Of a stretch of 64,000 nt of DNA, positions 1-8,117 are shown in pieces. Below the pieces are notes generated by a model. It worked only from the letters and a program-made list of their open reading frames with translations. It was not told where the DNA came from and searched no databases. The position numbers and the translations under genes were made by a program. Position 1 is the first letter of the stretch. Each line of letters opens with the position of its first letter. Source of the stretch: Reichenbachiella faecimaris (GTDB lineage Bacteria; Bacteroidota; Bacteroidia; Cytophagales; Cyclobacteriaceae); assembly GCF_900176375.1 (NCBI RefSeq), contig NZ_FWYF01000001.1:1374449-1438448 (forward strand), in the 5' to 3' direction.

Positions 1-2127
1 AAAGGCGACCTCAGCAGGTCGCTGGGCTATTTTCATGAATCTATAGATGCCATAAACCAAATAAAAAATAAAGGAGCTCTAGCCTTTAGTTTATACAATA
101 TCGCTGTCATACATAGGCAGCAGGGCCATTTGGATTCTGCCGAATACTACTCCCAAGAAAGCTTGCAGGTAGCCAAAAGCAATAACTTGAAAAATGACAT
201 TCGCAAAATTCATGAAAACCTGTCCATCATAGCTGAAGGACGAGGAGACTATGAGAAGGCCCTTTTTTACTTCAAGCTGAATCAAGAAAATGAAGACTCC
301 ATTTTTAATGAACAAACAACGCGAACCATTGAAAGCTTAAAGTCACAGTACGAAGCAGAAAAGAAAGAAGCGGAAACCATGTTTCTTCGCGAAATTGTGG
401 AACGCCAACAGACCATCATTATACTGGCAGCTGCAGCCTCTGTGCTCCTTTTGATCATTGCCATTATCATTTATATGCGGGCAGTAGAAAGAAGAAGATT
501 GAATCGTCAAATTTCTGCTCAAGCTAAAAAGTTGGAAGAGCTAGACTTTGCTAAATCACGATTCTTTGCCAACATTTCCCATGATCTGCGCAGCCCACTC
601 AGTTTGATTTTGGGTAATTATGAACAAATCAAGCAAGACGATGAGTCTTACCTTACTTCGGACTCCAAACAAAACTTGGAAGTGGCCAATAAAAATGCCC
701 AGCGCTTACTCTTTCTTACAGATGAAATCAATGAGTTAACCAAGTTAGAGGAAGGTAAAATCAGCTTAAAGCTGAAAGACGTACCTGTAAATTCTTATTT
801 ATCTGCCTTGGTATCAATGTTTAAATCCTCAGCCGAATTCAAATCAGTGAATTTGACTTATGAGTCTTCCATAACAGATGAAGTCGGCATTTCTATTGAC
901 CCCAATCAGTTTGAAAAGATTATTTTCAATCTGATTACGAACGCCTTGAAACATACGCATCAGGGAGACTCCGTTATGGTCAAAGTCGAAACCATAAACC
1001 ATGATCTCAAAATATATATCAGAGACACTGGTGAGGGCATTCCTGAAAATAGTCTCCCCTATTTATTTGATAGATACTATCAGTCTCCTACGAACAAATA
1101 TCATGTTTATGAAGGGTTAGGTATTGGTCTTTCTCTGGTCAAGGAACTCATTGATGTTCACGGTGGGAAGATTAGCGTTAAATCCAAGATTGGAGAAGGA
1201 TCTACTTTTACGTTGACAATACCTTTCATGACATTGGAAGACTTGAACCCTGAAGTGCCAGAAACCTCAGAATATATTCAAACCAAAAACAAACTATGGA
1301 GCGAACTCTGGGAGAAAACATACCAGGAAGGGCAAACGGTGAGTCTATCTGCCAATGGTCAAGATAGTAGCAAACCCAAACTACTTCTGGTAGATGACCA
1401 CCCAGAGGTTCGGGAATTTATTGCCAAACTGATCAAACAAGACTACGAGGTAACTGAAGCCGAAAATGGTGTAATGGCACTCAAAATACTCAAAAATCAG
1501 TCTATTGATTTGGTAATCACAGATTTGATGATGCCGTGGATGGATGGATTTGAACTACTGGAAAAAATGCAGGAAAATGAAGATTGGAAGTCAATTCCTG
1601 TTTTGGTAGTTTCTGCCAGAAATACTGCAGATGATCAGTTTCAGGTATTGACCAGAGGCATCAACAACATCCTTCAAAAGCCTTTTGGTAAAAAAGATAT
1701 TTTGCTCAGGATCAAAAATTTACTAAACCAAAAAGAAAAGTGGGCCAAGGAAGGTGGTAATACCATTATTGTCAATGACAGACCTTTGATAAACGATATT
1801 GAAAAAGAATTACTTGAAAAAGTAAAAAAGTTAGTGATTGAACAGATTGACAATCCAGATCTAACCGTACTTGTATTGGCAGATGAAATGGCTGCCAGCG
1901 AAAGAAAGGTCTATAGAATGATTAAAAAATTGACTGACCTCACTCCGCACGAATATATCAAAGAAATCAGATGGCACTATTTGGAGCAATTGATCAAAAA
2001 CAAGAGTCTCAAAAACCCTACAGAGGCTGCCAAGGCCATTGGCATGAAGAACGTGACAAATTTCAAAAAACAATTCCACAAAAAATTTAACAGGAGTATT
2101 GAAGAAATGATGGCGAAGAAGGTCTGA
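1..2127 (+). CDS. TPR hybrid histidine kinase / response regulator with AraC-type output (5' truncated by window edge)
   Basis: The reading frame is open from base 1, so the start lies outside the window. The first ~100 visible codons look like tetratricopeptide repeats, followed by a charged coiled-coil stretch and one membrane segment (near base 415-480). A HisKA motif NISHDLRSPLS follows with the phospho-acceptor His at base 580, then an HATPase domain (NLITNALKH, GEGIPE, GIGLSLVKELI). A receiver domain (LLLVDDHPEV) has its phospho-Asp in VITDLMMP at base 1522. The last ~100 residues are an AraC-type DNA-binding domain (MAASERKVYRMIKKLT ... GMKNVTNFKKQFHKKF). Family knowledge: one-protein two-component systems whose TPR sensor region may face the periplasm. 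It lacks the beta-propeller of PUL-type HTCS proteins. It is not adjacent to a glycan locus, so its signal is unknown. A 20-bp gap separates it from the next gene. Confidence 0.92.
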   Translation, partial: KGDLSRSLGYFHESIDAINQIKNKGALAFSLYNIAVIHRQQGHLDSAEYYSQESLQVAKSNNLKNDIRKIHENLSIIAEGRGDYEKALFYFKLNQENEDSIFNEQTTRTIESLKSQYEAEKKEAETMFLREIVERQQTIIILAAAASVLLLIIAIIIYMRAVERRRLNRQISAQAKKLEELDFAKSRFFANISHDLRSPLSLILGNYEQIKQDDESYLTSDSKQNLEVANKNAQRLLFLTDEINELTKLEEGKISLKLKDVPVNSYLSALVSMFKSSAEFKSVNLTYESSITDEVGISIDPNQFEKIIFNLITNALKHTHQGDSVMVKVETINHDLKIYIRDTGEGIPENSLPYLFDRYYQSPTNKYHVYEGLGIGLSLVKELIDVHGGKISVKSKIGEGSTFTLTIPFMTLEDLNPEVPETSEYIQTKNKLWSELWEKTYQEGQTVSLSANGQDSSKPKLLLVDDHPEVREFIAKLIKQDYEVTEAENGVMALKILKNQSIDLVITDLMMPWMDGFELLEKMQENEDWKSIPVLVVSARNTADDQFQVLTRGINNILQKPFGKKDILLRIKNLLNQKEKWAKEGGNTIIVNDRPLINDIEKELLEKVKKLVIEQIDNPDLTVLVLADEMAASERKVYRMIKKLTDLTPHEYIKEIRWHYLEQLIKNKSLKNPTEAAKAIGMKNVTNFKKQFHKKFNRSIEEMMAKKV

Positions 2128-2147
2128 TTTTTTCTTATCTTCAGGCC

Positions 2148-3437
2148 ATGATTCTAAACGACAAAAAGACCATCAACGCCTGGTGTTCCTACGACTGGGC
2201 CAACTCAGTATATAACCTAATCGTAACCACGGCCATCTTCCCCATTTATTACAACAGTGCCACTGAGGCAGCTTTTGGTGGGAACGTGGTTCGTTTTTTT
2301 GGATGCTCAATAGATAGCTCAGTACTATACTCTTATGCCATTTCTTTCTCGTTCTTGATTGCCGTTTTACTCTACCCTGTACTGTCAGGTGTGGCAGATT
2401 ACAGAGGGTCAAAAAAGGCATTCATGCGCTTTTTCACTTATTTAGGCTCTTTGGCTTGTATAGGACTTTATTTCTTTGAAGGAAGCAACATAGAATATGG
2501 GATTTTGTTGGCCATTACTGCAAGTTTAGGCTACGCTTCATCTGTCGTTTTTTACAACGCCTTTCTTCCAGAAATAGCTTCTGAAGACCAAATGGATCGA
2601 GTAAGTGCCAAAGGCTTTTCCATGGGATATATTGGCAGTGTATTGTTACTGATTGTTAGCTTGGTCTTAGTATCCATCCCAGAGACCTTCGGGTTTGATG
2701 GAGCTGGAAGCGCCACTCGCTTTGTGTTTCTTTTGGTTGGCATCTGGTGGTTTGGTTTTGCTCATATTGCCTTCTCAGCACTCAAGGACAATCGCACGCA
2801 TGGGAAGATTACGGGGGAAGTCTTGCGTTCAGGTTTCAATGAATTAAAAAAAGTATTTAGCAGTTTAAAGGAAAATGTGAATTCCATCCGTTTTCTATAT
2901 TCTTTCTTCTTCTACAGCATGGGTGTGCAGACGGTCATGCTTTTGGCACCATTGTTTGCCGCTGAGGAGATTGGAATGGAATCCAGCGAAATGATCATTG
3001 TGATATTGATTATACAATTGGTAGCTGTAGGTGGAGCCTATTTGTTTGCCACCATTTCCGACAAAAAAGGCAATAAAATATCCATTTCATTAGCTGTCAT
3101 GATCTGGTTCTTTATTTGTATACTGGCTTATTTCATTGCAGATAAGACAGTCTTTTATGGATTAGCTGGCTTACTTGGTTTAGTGATGGGTGGCATTCAA
3201 TCTATTTCAAGATCCACTTATTCGAAGCTGATCCCAGAAGGCACTAAAGACACAGCTTCTTATTTCAGTTTTTATGATGTCACAGAAAAGTTCGCCATTG
3301 TATTAGGCACCTTGGGATTTGGTTACATTCTTCAATTGACTGGCACGATGCGCAATTCTATGCTATTTATGGGTTTATTTTTCGTGATAGGGTTAATCAT
3401 CTTATCAAGAGCAAAACTTAATAAAGGCACAGCTTGA
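2148..3437 (+). CDS. MFS transporter, UMF1 family (Atg22-like)
   Basis: A 429-aa integral membrane protein with about 12 hydrophobic segments. The N-terminus (NAWCSYDWANSVYNLIVTT) is the usual signature of the UMF1/Atg22-like branch of the major facilitator superfamily. A second conserved stretch (GLVMGGIQSISRSTYSKLIPE) lies about two thirds along, in the usual position. It should be an inner-membrane permease. In bacteria the substrate of this branch is generally unassigned and nothing here identifies it. It starts with ATG 20 bp after the hybrid kinase and its stop overlaps the start of the next gene by 4 bp, so it is probably cotranscribed with the acyltransferase. Confidence 0.9.
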   Translation: MILNDKKTINAWCSYDWANSVYNLIVTTAIFPIYYNSATEAAFGGNVVRFFGCSIDSSVLYSYAISFSFLIAVLLYPVLSGVADYRGSKKAFMRFFTYLGSLACIGLYFFEGSNIEYGILLAITASLGYASSVVFYNAFLPEIASEDQMDRVSAKGFSMGYIGSVLLLIVSLVLVSIPETFGFDGAGSATRFVFLLVGIWWFGFAHIAFSALKDNRTHGKITGEVLRSGFNELKKVFSSLKENVNSIRFLYSFFFYSMGVQTVMLLAPLFAAEEIGMESSEMIIVILIIQLVAVGGAYLFATISDKKGNKISISLAVMIWFFICILAYFIADKTVFYGLAGLLGLVMGGIQSISRSTYSKLIPEGTKDTASYFSFYDVTEKFAIVLGTLGFGYILQLTGTMRNSMLFMGLFFVIGLIILSRAKLNKGTA

Positions 3438-4780
3438 TTTACAATTTTCTCAAAATAGTAGTCAAAGTGGCTCTTCGGATATTTTTCCGGAAAGTGTCTG
3501 TTCATAAAGCCATTGATTTACCCACTGAGGGCCCCTTGATCATTGTTGGGAATCACCCCAACACCTTTATGGATCCATTGATTTTGGCCACACTGTTTCG
3601 ACAGCGTGTAGGATTCTTGGGGAACGCTTCCATTTTTGTCAACTCCTTCGTGAATGCCATATTTGCCTACTTCAGGGTTATCCCAGTATATCGAGATAAG
3701 GACGTGGCTCCAGGAGAAAAAATTGACAATGAAAAGACGTTTCGTGACTGCTATAAGTTCTTAGAAGCTAACAACTCCTTGATGTTGTTTCCAGAAGGCA
3801 CCAGTTATCACGAACTGAAACTTCGAAAAATAAAGACAGGTGGTGCACGCATTGCGTTGAGCGTGGAAAAGAAGAACCATTTCAAATTAGGCGTTAAAAT
3901 CATTCCCATTGGACTTTATTATAGCAATCCATCTAAGTTTAGGAGTAAAATCTATGTGAACACGGGAGAGCTCATTTATACCAAGGACTTTGAAGCCATC
4001 TACGAAAGGGACGAGGTAGCTGGCGTACAAGCATTGACCGAAAAAGTCAGGGAATCACTCGAAAGCCTTACCATTACCACAGAAGACAAAGAACAAGAAG
4101 ATCTATTTTTTAAAGTCAAGAGGATTTATAAGGATCAATTAATAAAAAGAGCTGAGTCATTTAAAAACGATGAGTTTGAATTGACTAAGGAGATAGCCAA
4201 TGCTATTCAGTATTTCAAAGTTTCCTTTCCTAATAAGTTTGAAACCATCAAGACAAAAATAGATCGTTGTAGTCAGCTGCTAGATGAATTTCAAACCACT
4301 GCCAGGCGAACGAAACCACTCAAAAACAAACTAAAAAAGATCAGCATTCTAATCTCTGGAACCATATATCTAATAGCAGGCTTTCCTTTATATCTCTATG
4401 GGCTTATTCAAAACTTGATTCCATTTCGCACCCCCTATTGGCTGGCCCAAAAATTCACCAAGGAACCCGAATATTATGCACCCATCATGATGAGTCTTGG
4501 CATAGTGGTGTTTCCTCTATATTATTCTCTTTCGTTTTTTTTATTTGACATCAGACTATCACCTGACCCACTTCTATTAAGTCTTTATTTGGCATCACTT
4601 CCGCTATCAGGCTATTACGTTCTTCACTATTATCATTTCTTTCGCGCTGGGATTTCATTTCTCAAAATTCATAACCTGATCCATTCGAAAAAGGATCTAT
4701 TAAAAGAACTCGAACAACTGAAAGTTTCTATTTTTGACGAACTAGACGAAGCCAGAACGATCTATTTAAAAAGACTATAA
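3434..4780 (+). CDS. PlsC-like lysophospholipid acyltransferase with C-terminal membrane domain
   Basis: A 448-aa protein. The catalytic HX4D motif is NHPNTFMDP (about residues 38-46). The glycerol-phosphate-binding block is FPEGTSYHELKLRKIKTGGA. Together they place it in the PlsC/LPLAT acyltransferase superfamily, whose members transfer acyl chains to lyso-phospholipids or glycerol phosphate at the inner membrane. After the roughly 230-residue catalytic part there is a charged helical linker and two to four hydrophobic segments, making it longer than a classical PlsC (about 240 aa). The start is TTG, overlapping the upstream stop as TTGA. No ATG precedes the catalytic motif, so an alternative start would lose it. 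The exact lipid substrate cannot be told. Confidence 0.85.
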   Translation: MIYNFLKIVVKVALRIFFRKVSVHKAIDLPTEGPLIIVGNHPNTFMDPLILATLFRQRVGFLGNASIFVNSFVNAIFAYFRVIPVYRDKDVAPGEKIDNEKTFRDCYKFLEANNSLMLFPEGTSYHELKLRKIKTGGARIALSVEKKNHFKLGVKIIPIGLYYSNPSKFRSKIYVNTGELIYTKDFEAIYERDEVAGVQALTEKVRESLESLTITTEDKEQEDLFFKVKRIYKDQLIKRAESFKNDEFELTKEIANAIQYFKVSFPNKFETIKTKIDRCSQLLDEFQTTARRTKPLKNKLKKISILISGTIYLIAGFPLYLYGLIQNLIPFRTPYWLAQKFTKEPEYYAPIMMSLGIVVFPLYYSLSFFLFDIRLSPDPLLLSLYLASLPLSGYYVLHYYHFFRAGISFLKIHNLIHSKKDLLKELEQLKVSIFDELDEARTIYLKRL

Positions 4781-4784
4781 TCGC

Positions 4785-5135
4785 ATGACTAAAATATATC
4801 ACAACCCAAGATGTACAAAAAGCAGGCAAGCGCTTGCCTTGCTCGAAGAGAAAAATGAGCAGATTGAGATTATTGAGTACCTCAAATCCAACCCCACCAG
4901 GGAACAAATCACTGAACTAGTAGCCATGCTAGGGATCAAACCTCTTGAATTGATTCGAAAGAGTGAGAAAATTTATAAAGAAGAATATAAAGGCAAAGAA
5001 TTGAGTGACAAAGAGTGGATTGATGCAATGGTTTCCAATCCCATTCTGATCGAACGACCAGTGGTGGTGAAAAACGGAAAAGCCGCCATCGGACGCCCCA
5101 TTGAAAATGTGATCGAGATTCTATGGTTCGATTGA
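4785..5135 (+). CDS. ArsC/Spx-family thioredoxin-fold protein (arsenate reductase-like)
   Basis: A complete 116-aa protein of ArsC-family length. The N-terminus IYHNPRCTKSRQAL carries the single family cysteine at residue 10 in the C-T-K-S-R context. The C-terminal block PILIERPVVVKNGKAAIGRP contains the arginine-proline region typical of glutaredoxin-dependent ArsC. In characterised relatives this Cys and Arg reduce arsenate with glutathione and glutaredoxin. Many Bacteroidota copies are only annotated by similarity and stand outside ars operons, as here. It starts 4 bp after the acyltransferase stop and is the last gene of the run, so it is probably cotranscribed. Arsenate reductase is the best name, but a general redox role is possible. 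Confidence 0.85.
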   Translation: MTKIYHNPRCTKSRQALALLEEKNEQIEIIEYLKSNPTREQITELVAMLGIKPLELIRKSEKIYKEEYKGKELSDKEWIDAMVSNPILIERPVVVKNGKAAIGRPIENVIEILWFD

Positions 5136-5211
5136 TTTACTGCGTAATTTATATTGGAATTAACCCCATTAGAAAATATTTCAAATTTCTCAGGCTTTTT
5201 TTAAATAGCCG

Positions 5212-5243
5212 TTGTAGTTCTAAAATATGTTATGCTATATTTG
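5212..5243 (+). promoter_or_regulatory. Bacteroidota-type promoter for the tRNA cluster
   Basis: TATATTTGC at 5236-5244 is a perfect TAnnTTTG -7 element. A TTG at 5212-5214 lies 21 bp upstream, close to the -33 element spacing used by the Bacteroidota primary sigma factor. It is placed about 90 bp before tRNA-Ser and is the only such match in the gap. Confidence 0.55.
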
Positions 5244-5335
5244 CATCTCGTTTTTGAGGAGCACCAAAAAAGCGAGGGGAAAAACGTTCCGAAGAGATGA
5301 GATTTCGATCCATTTCTACTAGTTTGGTATCCACT

Positions 5336-5423
<88 letters not shown>

Positions 5424-5457
5424 AAGAAAGAAGAAAAAGTCTTCTTATAATATTGAT

Positions 5458-5531
5458 GGTCTGCTAGCTCAACTGGATAGAGCAACTGCCTTCTAAGCAG
5501 TAGGTTTCAGGTTCGAGTCCTGAGCGGATCA
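5458..5531 (+). tRNA. tRNA-Arg (TCT)
   Basis: A 74-nt tRNA. The acceptor GGTCTGC pairs with GCGGATC (two wobbles) and the discriminator is A. The D-arm GCTC..GAGC and anticodon arm ACTGC-CTTCTAA-GCAGT give anticodon TCT. The T-arm is TCAGG-TTCGAGT-CCTGA. Its last 13 bp including the following C (CTGAGCGGATCAC) recur at 5622-5634 and 34547-34559, as expected of an integrase target. Confidence 0.95.
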
Positions 5532-5574
5532 CAAAGTGACGTGATTGACGAGATGAATATCTTGAATTGCAAAA

Positions 5575-5634
5575 GCCTTCTAAGCAGTAGGTTTCAGCGG
5601 TTGGACGATTCGATTCGAGTCCTGAGCGGATCAC
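5575..5634 (+). pseudogene. Partial, interrupted copy of tRNA-Arg 3' half
   Basis: This stretch repeats the tRNA-Arg gene from the anticodon arm (GCCTTCTAAGCAGTAGG, identical) to the 3' end (CTGAGCGGATCAC, identical). The T-arm is broken because 16 bases (CGGTTGGACGATTCGA) replace a single G. It has no 5' half, so it cannot fold into a tRNA. It looks like a scar of integration or unequal recombination at the tRNA-Arg 3' end. Confidence 0.85.
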
Positions 5635-5670
5635 GAAAATTGTCAATAATACCGGTGACAATTCATTTAT

Positions 5671-5744
5671 CGGGATGTAGCGCAGTCCGGTAGCGCACCT
5701 GGTTTGGGACCAGGGGGTCCCAGGTTCGAATCCTGGTATCCCGA
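5671..5744 (+). tRNA. tRNA-Pro (TGG), left copy
   Basis: A 74-nt tRNA. The acceptor CGGGATG pairs with TATCCCG (terminal G-T) and the discriminator is A. The anticodon arm CCTGG-TTTGGGA-CCAGG gives anticodon TGG. It is identical to the copy at 34637-34710 except for T at 5718 against A at 34684 in the variable region. Confidence 0.95.
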
Positions 5745-5751
5745 CTTCTAA

Positions 5752-5778
5752 AAGCTCAGCAATTTGCTGGGCTTTTTT
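5752..5778 (+). terminator. Rho-independent terminator after tRNA-Pro (left copy)
   Basis: Stem AAGCTCAGC / GCTGGGCTT with loop AATTT, followed by a T run. The identical hairpin follows the right-hand tRNA-Pro. Confidence 0.8.
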
Positions 5779-5786
5779 GGTTTTAA

Positions 5787-6428
5787 GCCATCTGAAAGTA
5801 CTAGACCCATATGACGGATCAGGGTATATAATTTTGAGTTATGTTGAATGCCTTGGGAGATAAACAAATGTCAATTTTAATTCATTTTGTTCAAGGGGAT
5901 AGGTTACAATACAAATTGGTCTGGCTTAAAGTTAAATGCATCTGTAGGATTAATGATTTTTAAATGATATTGACATATATTTTTTACGGTCGGACACATT
6001 CACCTTTTTCTAGCCCACAACCCTACCCTTTAAAAGCTGAAAAGAGTGCTCGTTACCGCCAAAAAATGATGTGATGGGTTTTGATGATGAAATTGGCCCT
6101 TGCCCTAAAATTAACCCGCTCCTAAACCCAAGCTATACTAACCCCGACATTCATCGGGGCAGGCTATAACGCAGGACATTCATATTACTGCTGGTCGTGT
6201 TTGTCAGCATGAATCAATGCATTGTACTGATTGTTCAATCTTTGGCACTGACTGTTCATTATTTTGTTCCATACGGAGTTCGGACAATCATTTATCAATC
6301 TGTCATTAAATTGGTAGAAGCATAGCAAACACTATCAGCCAACTGAGCTTTTTCCAAAAGGCCAGTGCATGGATATTTAGACCTTCGGCTTATAGATTGG
6401 ACAGTAAAAACAATAACAAAAGAAAATC
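5787..6428. other. Gene-free left end of island
   Basis: No credible coding sequence is visible on either strand. The stretch contains a GC-rich hairpin without T tail (CCCCGA/TCGGGG, 6142-6159). The direct-repeat regulatory motif at 6226-6260 is listed separately. It presumably carries the promoter and 5' UTR of the GH32 gene. Confidence 0.6.
6226..6260 (+). promoter_or_regulatory. Candidate island regulator site A (upstream of GH32)
   Basis: ACTGATTGTTCA (6226-6237) and ACTGACTGTTCA (6247-6258) are direct repeats 21 bp apart, two helical turns. The block TTGTTCAAT..TT.GCACTGA starting at 6231 recurs at 12191, and in looser form at 27414. All three copies are in intergenic regions of the island. 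They are plausibly the binding site of the HTCS output domain. Confidence 0.45.
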
Positions 6429-7871
6429 ATGAACATGTACAATAAAGGCAGTGGGTTAGCCCTATTCACAATCATCTTTCTAAGTATTTCAAATTTTGTA
6501 AATGCTCAATATTACCCACACAACGATAGCATTAATTACAAAGAAAACTATCGGGGGCAGTATCATTTTAGCCCCAGATCGGAATGGATGAATGATATCA
6601 ATGGGCTCGTTTATCAGGGAGGAAAATACCACATGATTTACCAGTGGGGAAATAAGATAAGACATGGAGGGTACGCTACAAGTCATGATTTACTGCACTG
6701 GAAAGATCAGGGGGTGGCATTGATCCCTCAAAATTCATTCTTACCTCCCGATGCAAAGCGAAATGTATCAGGCAATGAGGTGTACTCGGGGAGTGCGGTA
6801 GTGGTTTCAGGGGAAACGGCTATGAAAATAACCGGCTCTGAGAAAGAAGCTATCATTGCCATATATACAGGTACCGGTAAGGGTACTTGTTTGGCATGGA
6901 GCAATAACAACGGTAAGACTTGGCAGGATTATCAGGGAAACCCGGTTGGAAACCTGACGGATGACGCGATTCCGCGTGACCCATGTGTTTTTTGGCACGA
7001 ACCTTCATCAAAGTGGATACTGGCTATCTATGAAAACGGCACGACCTTTTACGGTTCCTCTGATTTAATACAATGGGATTATCTAAGTAATATAAACTTC
7101 GGATATGAATGCCCTGATATGTTCCAGCTACCCCTGGATGGTGATGAAAATAACATGAAATGGGTATTATTGGATGCTAACGGTTCTTACCTTGTCGGTG
7201 AGTTTGATGGAACCACTTTTCGGAAAGATGAAAGTCAGCAAACCTTCATGATGGATGTGGGGCCGGACTTTTATGCCGCTCAGACCTTTCCGATGGGAAA
7301 CCTGCCTAATAATGATCCGCGAATTATTCAAATAGCCTGGATGGATCACTGGAATGGCGGAATAGGTGAAATCGTCTGGGAACGAAACGCTACTTTTCCC
7401 GTATCCCTGGGTCTCAAAACACTGAACGAACAAATACGAATAACCAGAAATCCTATCAATGAAATTTCTACTATTTATGAAAACACAAAGGTTTGGGACA
7501 GTCAACTGATAAAAGTAGGAACCAATTTATTGAAAGGAGTTCACTCTAAAAAATTTGAGCTATCTCTTGAATTTGATTTGACAGGCAGTACCGCCTTAAA
7601 TTTGGGAATAAAAGTGGCCAACAGATATATTATATATGACCTATATAATAAGACCTTATTGTCCAATGAACTGTTACCGGATGACGCTAATCATATTAGC
7701 ATAAAATTGTTGGTTGACTGGGGACAACTTGAAGTATTTGGCAATGAAGGTACTTTCTCATACACACAACAATTCGCTTTCTCTCCTGATCACGATAATA
7801 TAGAATTGTTTTCAGACGGAGATATCCAGTTAATATCCATGGAATTTCATGAATTGGCGAGAACATGGTAA
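6429..7871 (+). CDS. Secreted GH32 fructan hydrolase (levanase/fructanase-like)
   Basis: A 480-aa protein with an N-terminal signal peptide ending near NFVNAQ (residue 27). The three GH32 signatures are in order. WMNDING has the nucleophile Asp56. IPRDPCVF has the transition-state Asp184. ECPDMF has the acid/base Glu227. A C-terminal beta-sandwich (from about residue 350) completes the usual GH32 architecture. The family hydrolyses beta-fructosides such as levan, inulin or sucrose. The first motif is unusual because the normally invariant Pro of MNDPNG is Ile. There is no type IX sorting domain, so it is probably periplasmic. The gene stands alone with candidate site A about 170 bp upstream. 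Exact linkage preference cannot be read from sequence. Confidence 0.9.
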   Translation: MNMYNKGSGLALFTIIFLSISNFVNAQYYPHNDSINYKENYRGQYHFSPRSEWMNDINGLVYQGGKYHMIYQWGNKIRHGGYATSHDLLHWKDQGVALIPQNSFLPPDAKRNVSGNEVYSGSAVVVSGETAMKITGSEKEAIIAIYTGTGKGTCLAWSNNNGKTWQDYQGNPVGNLTDDAIPRDPCVFWHEPSSKWILAIYENGTTFYGSSDLIQWDYLSNINFGYECPDMFQLPLDGDENNMKWVLLDANGSYLVGEFDGTTFRKDESQQTFMMDVGPDFYAAQTFPMGNLPNNDPRIIQIAWMDHWNGGIGEIVWERNATFPVSLGLKTLNEQIRITRNPINEISTIYENTKVWDSQLIKVGTNLLKGVHSKKFELSLEFDLTGSTALNLGIKVANRYIIYDLYNKTLLSNELLPDDANHISIKLLVDWGQLEVFGNEGTFSYTQQFAFSPDHDNIELFSDGDIQLISMEFHELARTW

Positions 7872-8033
7872 AGAATTGAGACGTAAAATCTCGTTTATGA
7901 TATGGTTGTCAAAGCCATGCTAGTGACATGTAATTTGAAGATTCTCTAGTACAATAAATCTATCTCACTGTTTAATAGAAAAGTGCTGCAAACCCTTGTT
8001 TGAAGTAGTAGATACCAACTTCGCGAATCAATA

Positions 8034-8066
8034 GAAAATGGATCGGATAACTTCCGACCCATTTTC
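8034..8066. terminator. Bidirectional terminator between convergent genes
   Basis: GAAAATGGATCGG / CCGACCCATTTTC inverted repeat (one bulge each side) with A-rich and T-rich flanks. It lies between the GH32 gene and the convergent beta-helix gene and could serve both. Confidence 0.6.
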
Positions 8067-8117
8067 ATTGAACTGCCCAATCTGCCGCCTCAGGAAACGG
8101 CCAAAGCTGGTTCAGAA

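Larger units (their letters stand above)
5670..5786 (+). repeat. 117-bp direct repeat (tRNA-Pro + terminator), left boundary of island
   Basis: This segment matches 34636-34752 with one mismatch. Identity starts one base before the tRNA and stops at GGTTTTAA after the terminator T run. The two copies are in the same orientation with a period of 28,966 bp, so they bracket the first carbohydrate locus. Confidence 0.9.

Noticed and set aside
6142-6159. CCCCGA/TCGGGG hairpin as a terminator
   Set aside because: It has no T tail and no upstream gene in either direction close enough. It may be a random or repetitive element.
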